A stretch of DNA of 22,935 nucleotides from contig PCVQ01000061.1 of NCBI GenBank assembly GCA_002796025.1, positions 24,300 to 47,234 on the forward strand. The letters are read 5' to 3'. This document shows positions 1 to 7,461 of this stretch, one piece after another. Position numbers and translations under genes: made by a program. The DNA comes from Candidatus Peregrinibacteria bacterium CG11_big_fil_rev_8_21_14_0_20_46_8. Its GTDB lineage: Bacteria; Patescibacteriota; Gracilibacteria; UBA1369; UM-FILTER-53-11. Numbering within the stretch: the first letter of the stretch is position 1; every line of letters starts with the position of its first letter. Under the pieces are notes generated by a model that saw only the letters and a list, made by a program, of their open reading frames with translations, had not been told where the DNA came from and searched no databases.

Positions 1-961
1 TAATTTCTGCAACGAGGGAAAGTGCGCGCATCGTCTTGCCCCCAACACCTTCGGTCCGCAGTACAGCTTCATAGCTTTCGGGTTTTTCATCGCACAATTT
101 ATATAAAATGCGGTCCAAATATTTATTGTGGATAAAATTTTCTGTCAGCACCGGATGCGCGCTGAATTCCGTATCTTCCAGCTGTAAAAGTGTCAGCTGA
201 TCACCGTTTATATCCTCATATTTTGCCATGCGGCTGAGCGAGCTTGAGTGTTTACGCAGCAGCTGAATGTCTTTCATTAATCCCCAAAAGCCGCGGTTCA
301 CAAATTCAGCAGAGAGATTGCGGGTGCTGGTGCTTTCGCGTGCGGTTAAATTCAAAACATTTCGCTCGGTAGCTTGCGAAGAAATCGCCGTGTGCGGCTC
401 ACAAACCAAATCTTTCACATTGTTTGAATACCAGTGATACCGCCGCGCTGATTTCTTCTTTTTATTCATCCCTTGCTGCACCACGGCCCACGCACCGTTG
501 CCTGAAAAAAAGAGCGAGTGATGATACAGATCATAGCCGTCTTGAATGAGCGCACTGTCAACTTTGGCAGTCATGCGCGAGTTGTAATCTAGCGTGCGAA
601 TATGCCGCGGCGTGAGCCAGGCCCGCTCGCCCCAGTTCTGAATTTCTTGCGGGGTCTTGCGCGATGTCTTGCCTTTGCCGCCACAGATATATAGACCCAA
701 ATCGTTCTCGTGCCCGCGAATCGCCTCTTTTAAAGCTGCGGTTAAAATAGTAGTCAGCCCGCTCGCATTCCAGTCAAAGGCCAGCACCGTACCGAGCGCC
801 TGAAACCAGACTGGATCGGCAATGCGCGCTACAAATTCATCCGGCCCAAACTCCGCCACAATCACATGCGTCATCTCGCGCCCCAGTTTTACCATGCGCT
901 CAAAAAGCCAGGGGGGACACTTGCCATAATCGAGAGTGAATGTTGCTACGCCGCGCTGCAT
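1..961 (-). CDS. DUF763 family protein (C-terminus cut by window edge)
   Basis: The function of this family is unknown; it is best known from archaea and some bacteria. I read it by translating the minus strand from the ATG at 961. The N-terminus reads MQRGVATFTLDYGKCPPWLF and is followed by an EFGPDEF...DPVWFQALGTVLAFDWNASG block, a GGKGKTSRKTP block around residue 95 and a long conserved central region. These blocks are what I recognise as DUF763. About 320 codons are visible with no stop, and the C-terminus lies outside the window. The ATG sits 9 nt after the stop of the deoxyhypusine-synthase-like gene, and a -35/-10 pair overlaps that stop, so the gene may be read both from the upstream run and as its own leaderless transcript. 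No Shine-Dalgarno is visible. The family call is fairly secure; the role is open. Confidence 0.85.
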   Translation of the reverse strand, partial: MQRGVATFTLDYGKCPPWLFERMVKLGREMTHVIVAEFGPDEFVARIADPVWFQALGTVLAFDWNASGLTTILTAALKEAIRGHENDLGLYICGGKGKTSRKTPQEIQNWGERAWLTPRHIRTLDYNSRMTAKVDSALIQDGYDLYHHSLFFSGNGAWAVVQQGMNKKKKSARRYHWYSNNVKDLVCEPHTAISSQATERNVLNLTARESTSTRNLSAEFVNRGFWGLMKDIQLLRKHSSSLSRMAKYEDINGDQLTLLQLEDTEFSAHPVLTENFIHNKYLDRILYKLCDEKPESYEAVLRTEGVGGKTMRALSLVAEI

Positions 962-967
962 GGTTGC

Positions 968-996
968 AGTTTACAATCCCAGTAGCACCGCCGCAA
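968..996 (-). promoter_or_regulatory. Putative leaderless promoter of the DUF763 gene
   Basis: On the minus strand TTGCGG (991-996), a 17-nt spacer and TAAACT (968-973) are followed by 6 nt and the ATG at 961. The predicted transcription start is the A of ATG. The TAA stop of the upstream gene forms the first three bases of the -10. Prediction from sequence only. Confidence 0.45.
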
Positions 997-2086
997 TCCA
1001 AGGAAAAGCAACAGTCACATCGCTTTGAATAACTTGATAATAACTTTTTGTTGAAAGCTTATCCCAGGTAATTTTTTCTTTGCCTCCGGCGCCCGAGTAC
1101 GAGCCGTACGACATTGGTGACGAGCCTATCTCTACAAAGCCCGCCCAGTCGCGCACTTTATTATGCAGTTGTAAATCGTGCTTAATTGAGGGCACCACAC
1201 AGATAGGGAAGTCAGCCGCAATGCCGCCGCCCAGTTGCAGAAAGGCTATAGGTGATTTTTTTGAGGCCTCCATGTACCAGTCGTAGAGCCAGGTAAAGTA
1301 CTCGAGTCCGCTCTTCATAATGGTAGGGTCGAGCATGACCGATTTGTCTTTGCGGTGTTTGCCGCTATACGTGTAGCTGGCAAAGATGTTGCCCATAGTA
1401 GAATCTTCAAAGCCTGGCACCACAATTGGAATATCTTTTTTGTATGCGGCGTAGGTCCAGCTGTCATCTGGATTTGCTTTCGCATCGGGTTTGATAAGCT
1501 TCTTAGCATAGAGGCGGCGAAAATATTCGTGCGGGAAGTAGCGCTCACCATTTGATTGCGCCTCTTGCCACATTTGTAAGAGGTGCGGCTCCATAATGCG
1601 CACGCTCTCATCTTCTGGTAAAAAAGTATCGGTAATGCGGCGAAAGCCTGCATCGCGCAGCTCTGCTTCTTGCTCGGGCGTTAACTCTGTATAGCGCGGA
1701 ATATAGGCGTAGTGCGAGTGAGCAACGTAGCGGTAGTAGGACTCTTCGTGATTCGCGCCGGTTGCCGAAATCAAGTGCACCTTGTCTTGCCGGATGAGCT
1801 CTGCAAGCATCACACCCACTTGGAACGAGCTGAGTGCGCCGGCAATGGTAACAACCAATTTCCCGCCGCGATCTAAATGATCTTTAAGCCAGAGCGCCGC
1901 TTGATATGTTGCGCCGCCATTACAGTGATTAAGAGTACGCTCGGCAAAGGCACTCACCGGTGTTTTGCTTTTCTTCACATATGAGCTGAGTGTGCCCTTG
2001 GCCGTTTTGCCCGCGCCGTCGCCGCCACTTATAACTATGAGCTTTTTAACACCCGCTGAGAGTTTGTTGAATTTAGGATCTTTCAT
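971..2086 (-). CDS. Deoxyhypusine synthase family protein (possible homospermidine-forming enzyme)
   Basis: NAD-dependent aminobutyl transferase family. In eukaryotes and archaea it moves the aminobutyl group of spermidine to eIF5A; bacterial members lack that substrate and some act on small polyamines. Visible family marks are NHCNGGATYQAA (about residue 54), a TIAGALSS block, GFRRITDTFLPEDE (matching the DHS segment before the central domain), QLGGGIAADFP and, near the C-terminus, ITWDKL. The Lys there (K343 from the ATG at 2086) lines up with the catalytic lysine of DHS, so the active site looks intact. Length 371 aa is normal. A GTG at 2092 is an alternative start. It lies 32 nt after the surface-protein gene and in the same direction as aguA/aguB, which make putrescine; that supports a polyamine role. 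The exact acceptor (putrescine, agmatine or a protein) cannot be read from the sequence. Confidence 0.85.
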   Translation of the reverse strand: MKDPKFNKLSAGVKKLIVISGGDGAGKTAKGTLSSYVKKSKTPVSAFAERTLNHCNGGATYQAALWLKDHLDRGGKLVVTIAGALSSFQVGVMLAELIRQDKVHLISATGANHEESYYRYVAHSHYAYIPRYTELTPEQEAELRDAGFRRITDTFLPEDESVRIMEPHLLQMWQEAQSNGERYFPHEYFRRLYAKKLIKPDAKANPDDSWTYAAYKKDIPIVVPGFEDSTMGNIFASYTYSGKHRKDKSVMLDPTIMKSGLEYFTWLYDWYMEASKKSPIAFLQLGGGIAADFPICVVPSIKHDLQLHNKVRDWAGFVEIGSSPMSYGSYSGAGGKEKITWDKLSTKSYYQVIQSDVTVAFPWIAAVLLGL

Positions 2087-2124
2087 GATCACATTGTGCT
2101 TAATTTGAGGCGAAAAAACAATAA

Positions 2125-5100
2125 TTAGCGTCCGGCTTGGTATAAGCTTTGTACTTGGCTTGCGTTTAATGCTTGATTGTAAATTTTAAGATCGTCCATT
2201 TCTATCCCTTGCGTGCCTTCTGTACTGCAGACGCCGGGAAAGGGAAAGCGGCAGGCAATGCCCATGCCTTTTGAAGGTTCATCCAAAAAGCGGTCAAAGC
2301 CGGTTACGGTAACACGTTCGCTCGTAACTTCTGAGCCATTTGCATAAAATTTTACAAAACCGCTGCCGTCTGCATTGCGTTCAAAAACGCAGGCGAGATG
2401 GTACCAAGTGTTTGCTTGCGGTTGAAAGGTATTAAAATCTAAGTTGAAGAAGAATGTCTCATCGCTTTTGCGCACAATACAGTGAAAGCCGCTGCCACCG
2501 GAGAAGTATTTAAGTGCGAAATTTTCTGCGCCCATTTCCCAGACAAATTGTTCGCGGGCGTTGGGGCCGGTTTCGGGCAATTTGATCCAAGTTGCACCGG
2601 TTGCGCCGTTGGGTGCATCTTGGGGCAGGGGATAGCTACTCACATTGTATGCACTGCCGGGACCAAAGGTACAGGCGGTGCCATTACACGTTACGCTGCC
2701 GCTCGCTGTGCCGGCATAATTTGAACTTACGGTATTTGGTAAAGCCGGTGAGCTGCCGGAAATATTAAAGTTCCAATGGGCAACAAGACCTTGTGGCGGA
2801 TCGCTTGGAGTTGGATTTGGGTCTGGTGTAGGCTCGGGTTCAGGCGCTGGTGTAGGTGCTGGTGCAGGTGTTGGGGTTGGGGTTGGATTTGGCTGAGGAT
2901 CCGGATTTGTAACCGCAATTTGCGCACCGCTTTGTCCAAACTCAAGAAGTGCGTGATATTTTGGCGAATAGTTTGCGCCATCTGCAGGATTTGCTGTTTG
3001 TAAGAAGTGCTCACGTGCACCCCAATTGCCCCAAATAGTAGGCAGGTAGATGTGCGTGTAATGTGCAAAGAGTTTGCCGCCACGCGCAACCCATCCTGCT
3101 AAATAGCGGTCATATGCAGTTTTCATACGTGCATGCCGGCTTGCATCTCTGTAGAAATTGATGAGGTCTTCATGCACTAAATTATCCGATGCATCGCGCT
3201 CGTGCGATGCGGGATCCCAAACAAGGTGTTGCCCCCCTTCGTATGCGATCATCTCAATATTTGAATATGCTGGTTTGTTTGCCAAAAATGCCGCATCCGC
3301 TTCGATATATCCAAACATTTCATCTATGCGTGTATCGAGTGCCGCAAATAATGAGGCGAAGCCGCCATCCGGCTCTTGCATCCACTGGCGAACACGCGCT
3401 GTATTTGTCTCATTGAATTCACCTAAATCACCTCCGCCACCAAAATATGGTGCGGTTGCAAGTGAGTCGATCTGCTCATAACATGGCCGCGCGCCTCGGG
3501 CCACGGCAAGCGGGCAGTCGAGTGCCTGTTCATGTACGTAATCGCCGCCGATTTGGCTTGCCATGACACAGTTAATCCGCCCTGATTGATCGGTGCCCTC
3601 TGACCAAACGCGTTTCCAGGTACGGCAAATATCTGCGGTACGTTTTCCAAACCAGTTCATTTGTACCGTAAATGCATCGAGCGAACGCGTATCTGGCCAG
3701 TCGCGGTATGCGCTTTCTCGTACATACTCTCCAGAGAGGGAATACGGATAGCCTCCATTCCATACCTCATTAGAATATTCTACATAAATTGTTTGTGATC
3801 CGTTGCCGAGGCGCGCCCGTGCAGCACGAGCCGATTCTTCGATATACTCATCGCTCACGTGTGCCGGAAATGTAATCCATGGATCAATACCTGCCTGTGC
3901 CGCCAGTTCAAAAGTCATCTCTATCGGTCCGTCCGACCAGTTATGATCGTTCATTTTTACCCGCTCTTCCCATCCGATTTCTTCGAGAACGCCCGTATTA
4001 CGAAAGCGCTCCATAACAGGTTCGAGTACATCGTTGGTGCGCATAAATTGCATAAAGCGAACGGCGCGGTAATTACGAATCTCATTCAAGAATGACTGCG
4101 TAAAGATATCGCCGTCTTGTGAGCCCGGCGCAATAACGCGGATGTTGCGGACATAGTTGCCAGTGTTATTTGGATCAATATTACTTACTTTTAAGAGAAA
4201 TCCATCATGTGTACCGGGCATGCTAATAACAACGTGTCCTCCATTTGCAGTAATTTGCGATGATCGAATATCCGATTGATTGGTGAATGGAAATGTAATA
4301 GTGCCTTCGCCATCCCAATAAATATGATAATCACCGGCGATATTGTACCCGCCATTCCCCATCATAAATACAGCATAACTATCTGCAGTAAGAGAATTAG
4401 GAATAGAGCGCACCCAGCCGTTCGTATCAAGAATAAGCTGGTCTGCCTCACCGGTATCCCAGGGCTGATTTGAACTAGCACTTTGCGTTAGGTAGTGGCT
4501 GCCTTGTTTAAATACATTGGCATAGACCGGGCTGGTACTTCCATAATCCGCAGATTGAATATTGGTTGCAAGATAAGAAAGAGTTTGAGTGCCTGTTCCT
4601 CCAGTATTTGTGCCGCCATTTGTGCCGGTATTAGTGCCACTGTTTGTGGAGCCTGTTGTTCCTGCATCATTTGTTGTTCCGCTTGTTCCATTTGTCCCAC
4701 TTCCCGTTGTAGTACCGCCGCTGCTGCCCCCAGTTTGATTATTGCTGGCGCTTCCAGATGTTGGATTTTGCTTAACCTTGGGCTCTTGTGCGGAATCACG
4801 TGCAACATATACTGCAATTGCATTGGTGCCGCTCTCAATTGCCGCATAGCTATGTGGTCGGTCGTATGCCGATCCTAAATATTCAGCCAAAGTATTATCA
4901 TCGTTTTTTACAAAACGAGTCATCATCTCGGCCATTTGTGCGCGTGTAATTTTTAGCGCAAAGCTCGTAATATCGTGCGGAATAAGATTTGAAGTGCTCG
5001 CTTTTTCTACGCCGTCACGAAACCATGGATTACTCGCTGTAGAAAAATCAATTCCGAAAAGACGATTCATCATAACAACCGCTTCAACAAAGTTTACAGT

Positions 5101-5457
5101 ATTGGCCGGACCGAAGTTGCCATCGGGATAGCCCGCCACAATACCTTTTGATTTTGCATAACAGACAAAGCGCGCATACCATGCATCGACCGGTACATCC
5201 GGGAAGCATGTGGTGCTAGGTATTGGAGGATTGGCCTGTGTGACTAGAATTGTTACGAGTTCGGCTCGGTTGAGCTGATTTTCCGGACCAAACGTACCGT
5301 CCGGATACCCGCTGACAAATTTATGCTCTTTAAGAAAATGAATTGGTTCATTATAGATATGTGTATCGGCATCTGGAAAAAGACTCTCTGCGCCTACTAA
5401 TGGAGTAAGTGCACCGATAATAACGAGTGTTGCGAGGAGCGTATATATTTTTTTCAT
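2125..5457 (-). CDS. Large SLH-anchored surface protein with glycoside-hydrolase-like core and LamG domain
   Basis: An exported cell-surface protein of 1110 aa. Residues 1-23 are a signal peptide (MKKIYTLLAT..., ending in AES). SLH repeats follow at about 24-75 and 82-135, each with a GYPDG(T/N)FGP motif, and a degenerate third runs to about 185. A Gly/Thr/Ser/Asn-rich linker covers 233-290. The 295-845 core has YSNEVWNG (E564) and IAYEGGQH (E740), two glutamates placed like the acid/base and nucleophile of a TIM-barrel glycosidase; the closest families I recall are annotated cellulose-binding or GH-like. A Pro-rich linker (851-888) leads to a LamG/concanavalin-type domain with WYHLACVF and MDDLKIYNQAL. 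Upstream, AGGA lies 3 nt before the ATG, a weak Shine-Dalgarno. SLH implies binding to a secondary wall polymer. The substrate is unknown; the catalytic reading is inference. Confidence 0.85.
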   Translation of the reverse strand: MKKIYTLLATLVIIGALTPLVGAESLFPDADTHIYNEPIHFLKEHKFVSGYPDGTFGPENQLNRAELVTILVTQANPPIPSTTCFPDVPVDAWYARFVCYAKSKGIVAGYPDGNFGPANTVNFVEAVVMMNRLFGIDFSTASNPWFRDGVEKASTSNLIPHDITSFALKITRAQMAEMMTRFVKNDDNTLAEYLGSAYDRPHSYAAIESGTNAIAVYVARDSAQEPKVKQNPTSGSASNNQTGGSSGGTTTGSGTNGTSGTTNDAGTTGSTNSGTNTGTNGGTNTGGTGTQTLSYLATNIQSADYGSTSPVYANVFKQGSHYLTQSASSNQPWDTGEADQLILDTNGWVRSIPNSLTADSYAVFMMGNGGYNIAGDYHIYWDGEGTITFPFTNQSDIRSSQITANGGHVVISMPGTHDGFLLKVSNIDPNNTGNYVRNIRVIAPGSQDGDIFTQSFLNEIRNYRAVRFMQFMRTNDVLEPVMERFRNTGVLEEIGWEERVKMNDHNWSDGPIEMTFELAAQAGIDPWITFPAHVSDEYIEESARAARARLGNGSQTIYVEYSNEVWNGGYPYSLSGEYVRESAYRDWPDTRSLDAFTVQMNWFGKRTADICRTWKRVWSEGTDQSGRINCVMASQIGGDYVHEQALDCPLAVARGARPCYEQIDSLATAPYFGGGGDLGEFNETNTARVRQWMQEPDGGFASLFAALDTRIDEMFGYIEADAAFLANKPAYSNIEMIAYEGGQHLVWDPASHERDASDNLVHEDLINFYRDASRHARMKTAYDRYLAGWVARGGKLFAHYTHIYLPTIWGNWGAREHFLQTANPADGANYSPKYHALLEFGQSGAQIAVTNPDPQPNPTPTPTPAPAPTPAPEPEPTPDPNPTPSDPPQGLVAHWNFNISGSSPALPNTVSSNYAGTASGSVTCNGTACTFGPGSAYNVSSYPLPQDAPNGATGATWIKLPETGPNAREQFVWEMGAENFALKYFSGGSGFHCIVRKSDETFFFNLDFNTFQPQANTWYHLACVFERNADGSGFVKFYANGSEVTSERVTVTGFDRFLDEPSKGMGIACRFPFPGVCSTEGTQGIEMDDLKIYNQALNASQVQSLYQAGR

Positions 5458-5495
5458 TGTTCCTGAAACGTAATAGAATTAAAAAAATTGCAAAA

Positions 5496-5511
5496 TGAGT
5501 TTTTTTACTCA
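5496..5511 (-). terminator. Weak candidate terminator after aguA
   Basis: On the minus strand a perfect 5-bp stem (TGAGT / ACTCA) with an A6 loop overlaps the aguA stop and is followed by a T-rich stretch with T7 in the 48-nt gap before the surface-protein gene. The stem is short and A/T-rich, so it would be leaky at best. Confidence 0.3.
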
Positions 5512-6533
5512 AGTGGTTGTTGCTGTGTAGAACAGTGTAGCGTACCTAGCCCCCAAACCAAATCGACACAGTCGATACCGATAATTTTTCGATTGGGGAA
5601 GTATGCTTCTAATATTTCTTTCATAATTTCATCTTCGGGGCAGCGGAAGGTCGGTAGTAAAACAGCGGAGTTTGCAATATAAAAGTTGGCGTAACTGGCC
5701 GGAAGAATTTCTCCCTCATGAATAACCGGCTGCGGCATTGGCATCTCTACTATAGTAAGCGCGTTACCATCTTGATCGCGCGCGGCCTGCAGAATCTCAA
5801 AATTGCGCTTTAAAATTTGATGATTTGGACTTGTAGGATTCGGCTCCACAGAGCAGAGGATTGTGGTTGGATTTACAAAGCGTGCAATGTCATCAATGTG
5901 CCCGTCGGTATCGTCGCCTTCAATTCCTTCTGGCAGCCAAATAACATTTGTTGCGCCAAGATAGTCGCGCAGCCGCGCCTCAATATCTTGCTTTGATAGA
6001 TTCGGATTGCGATTTTGATTGAGCAAGCAGCTCTCAGTTGTGAGTAGCGTTCCTTTGCCGTTTACATCGATTGCTCCGCCTTCGAGTACCATGCCGCCGT
6101 CAACAACCGGCAGGTCAAGTGCAGCGCCGATTTTATGAGGTACCGCATTATCTAAATCCCATGGCGGGTACTTGCCGCCCCAGCAGTTGAATTCCCAGTT
6201 TGTTAGGGTGAGTTTTTCATTCCACACAAAGATCGGCCCGTGGTCGCGCACCCAAGATGCATTGTTTGGAATATCAAAAAAATCTATGCGCATGGGATCA
6301 ATGCCTTCAGAATTCAAGAATCCGCCAACTTGCAGCTGCATTTCCGAATCGCGCACCTCAATAAAGACCCGCTCTTCCGCCTCTAACAGTGCACGCACAA
6401 TTTCTACATACACAAAAGGAATTGGTTCGAACTTTCCGGGCCAGTGTTCGGTGTTGTGCGGCCAAGCAAGCCATGTACCTTCGTGCGGCTCCCACTCCGC
6501 CGGCATTTTATATTTGCCGAATGTTTTTGTCAT
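5505..6533 (-). CDS. aguA: Agmatine deiminase
   Basis: Hydrolyses agmatine to N-carbamoylputrescine and ammonia, the second step of the arginine-to-putrescine route, in the cytoplasm. The N-terminus has the family signature PAEWEPHEGTWLAWPHN. WVRDHGPIFV at about residue 93 is the substrate-binding Arg/Asp block of the guanidine-modifying (PPAD) fold. EGDDTDGHIDD contains the conserved catalytic His/Asp region, and the C-terminal GLGTLHCSTQQQP carries the nucleophilic Cys334. Length 342 aa is normal. I choose ATG 6533 because it overlaps the TGA of aguB as ATGA, a classic translational-coupling arrangement; a GTG at 6539 is possible. A complete, intact enzyme that fits its neighbours exactly. 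Confidence 0.96.
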   Translation of the reverse strand: MTKTFGKYKMPAEWEPHEGTWLAWPHNTEHWPGKFEPIPFVYVEIVRALLEAEERVFIEVRDSEMQLQVGGFLNSEGIDPMRIDFFDIPNNASWVRDHGPIFVWNEKLTLTNWEFNCWGGKYPPWDLDNAVPHKIGAALDLPVVDGGMVLEGGAIDVNGKGTLLTTESCLLNQNRNPNLSKQDIEARLRDYLGATNVIWLPEGIEGDDTDGHIDDIARFVNPTTILCSVEPNPTSPNHQILKRNFEILQAARDQDGNALTIVEMPMPQPVIHEGEILPASYANFYIANSAVLLPTFRCPEDEIMKEILEAYFPNRKIIGIDCVDLVWGLGTLHCSTQQQPLE

Positions 6534-7399
6534 AAGCACTGTTTTAAAAACGGCCAGTCGCGCCGCATCTGTTCAATGGTTTCTAAATCGATCTTTACTA
6601 AGAAATTTTCTTCTTTTTCTGTGCCGGCTTTTTTCAAGATACGTCCATAGGGATCCGCAACAAATGAAGTGCCCCAAAAATGTAAATTATGCTCTTCGCC
6701 CACGCGATTAATCGCAACAACGTAAGCATTATTTGCAATGGCGTGACTCTTTTGCATGGTTTGCCACGCCTCGTGTTCCGCGCTGTTTAAAACGCGCCCC
6801 TGCTTTACCGGCCAGCCGATGGCGGTTGGATAAAAGATAATTTGCGCGCCTTTTTTAGCCACGGCACGTGCGCCTTCCGGAAACCACTGATCGTAGCAGA
6901 TAAGTGCGGCAAGTTTTGTACCCCTTGTCCTTGGTGCTGCCTGCAAGTGAGCAACCGGAAATCCTAAATCTCCCTTTGCAAAATAGAGCGTCTCTCCATA
7001 GTAGTTTGCAAGATCATTGGGGATGTGAATTTTGCGGTACTTCGAAACTATTTTTCCGCGCTCATCAAAAATAAGTGCGGTATTGTAAAATTCCGGCACG
7101 CTTTTTTTAGTATCAACGCGTTCAAAAATTGAGCCGCCTACAATCGCAACTTTTGCATCCCGTGCAGCAGCTGCCAGCGCCTCTGTTGTTGGTCCGCTTG
7201 GAACTTTCTCTGCCAGCTCAAAGAATTTTTTATTGTTTGTCTGGCAAAAGTACTCACCTGTAAAAAGCTCCGGCAGCGCTACAATATCAGCACCGCGTTT
7301 GGCCAATGTTGCAATGCTTTTCACAGCGTGCGCCAGGTTCTTATCGAATCCTCTATCGCACCGCATCTGGACAATTCCAATGGTAAGGATTTTTTTCAT
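6530..7399 (-). CDS. aguB: N-carbamoylputrescine amidase
   Basis: Hydrolyses N-carbamoylputrescine to putrescine, CO2 and ammonia. It is a carbon-nitrogen hydrolase of the nitrilase superfamily with the full Glu-Lys-Cys triad: E44 in ALPELFTGEYF, K123 in KYRKIHIPND and C168 in ALICYDQWFPE. The Trp/Tyr-rich context around these residues is typical of AguB rather than of general nitrilases. From the ATG at 7399 (MKKILTIGIVQM) the protein is 289 aa, the usual length; an ATG three codons upstream (7408) has GGGA just before it and may be the true start. It is the first gene of the minus-strand run, overlaps aguA by 4 nt, and is divergent from speA across 54-63 nt, so the three pathway enzymes share one control region. 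Confidence 0.95.
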   Translation of the reverse strand: MKKILTIGIVQMRCDRGFDKNLAHAVKSIATLAKRGADIVALPELFTGEYFCQTNNKKFFELAEKVPSGPTTEALAAAARDAKVAIVGGSIFERVDTKKSVPEFYNTALIFDERGKIVSKYRKIHIPNDLANYYGETLYFAKGDLGFPVAHLQAAPRTRGTKLAALICYDQWFPEGARAVAKKGAQIIFYPTAIGWPVKQGRVLNSAEHEAWQTMQKSHAIANNAYVVAINRVGEEHNLHFWGTSFVADPYGRILKKAGTEKEENFLVKIDLETIEQMRRDWPFLKQCL

Positions 7400-7423
7400 C
7401 AGCGGCATGTTCCCAAAATTTTC

Positions 7424-7452
7424 TTGCCTTTGCAAACAAACATTGGTATACC
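7424..7452 (+). promoter_or_regulatory. Putative speA promoter in the speA/aguB divergent region
   Basis: TTGCCT (7424-7429), 17-nt spacer, TATACC (7447-7452), then 9 nt to the speA ATG; no Shine-Dalgarno. The -10 lies in the 8-bp palindrome GGTATACC (7445-7452), so the same bases read TATACC on the minus strand, about 37 nt upstream of the 7408 start of aguB. A shared -10 or an operator half-site are both possible. Confidence 0.4.
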
Positions 7453-7461
7453 CCACCTGTA

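Noticed and set aside
971..2086. Genuine deoxyhypusine modification system
   Set aside because: No eIF5A or deoxyhypusine hydroxylase is seen, and the bacterial context argues for small polyamine acceptors.
2776..3003. Trp/Cys-rich plus-strand frame opposite the Pro-rich linker
   Set aside because: An artefact of reading Pro codons in reverse; no start signal.
4488..4878. Long frames in both strands over the Gly/Thr/Asn linker of the surface protein
   Set aside because: Low-complexity codons keep alternative frames open; the products are Cys/Ile- or Gln-rich and resemble no protein.
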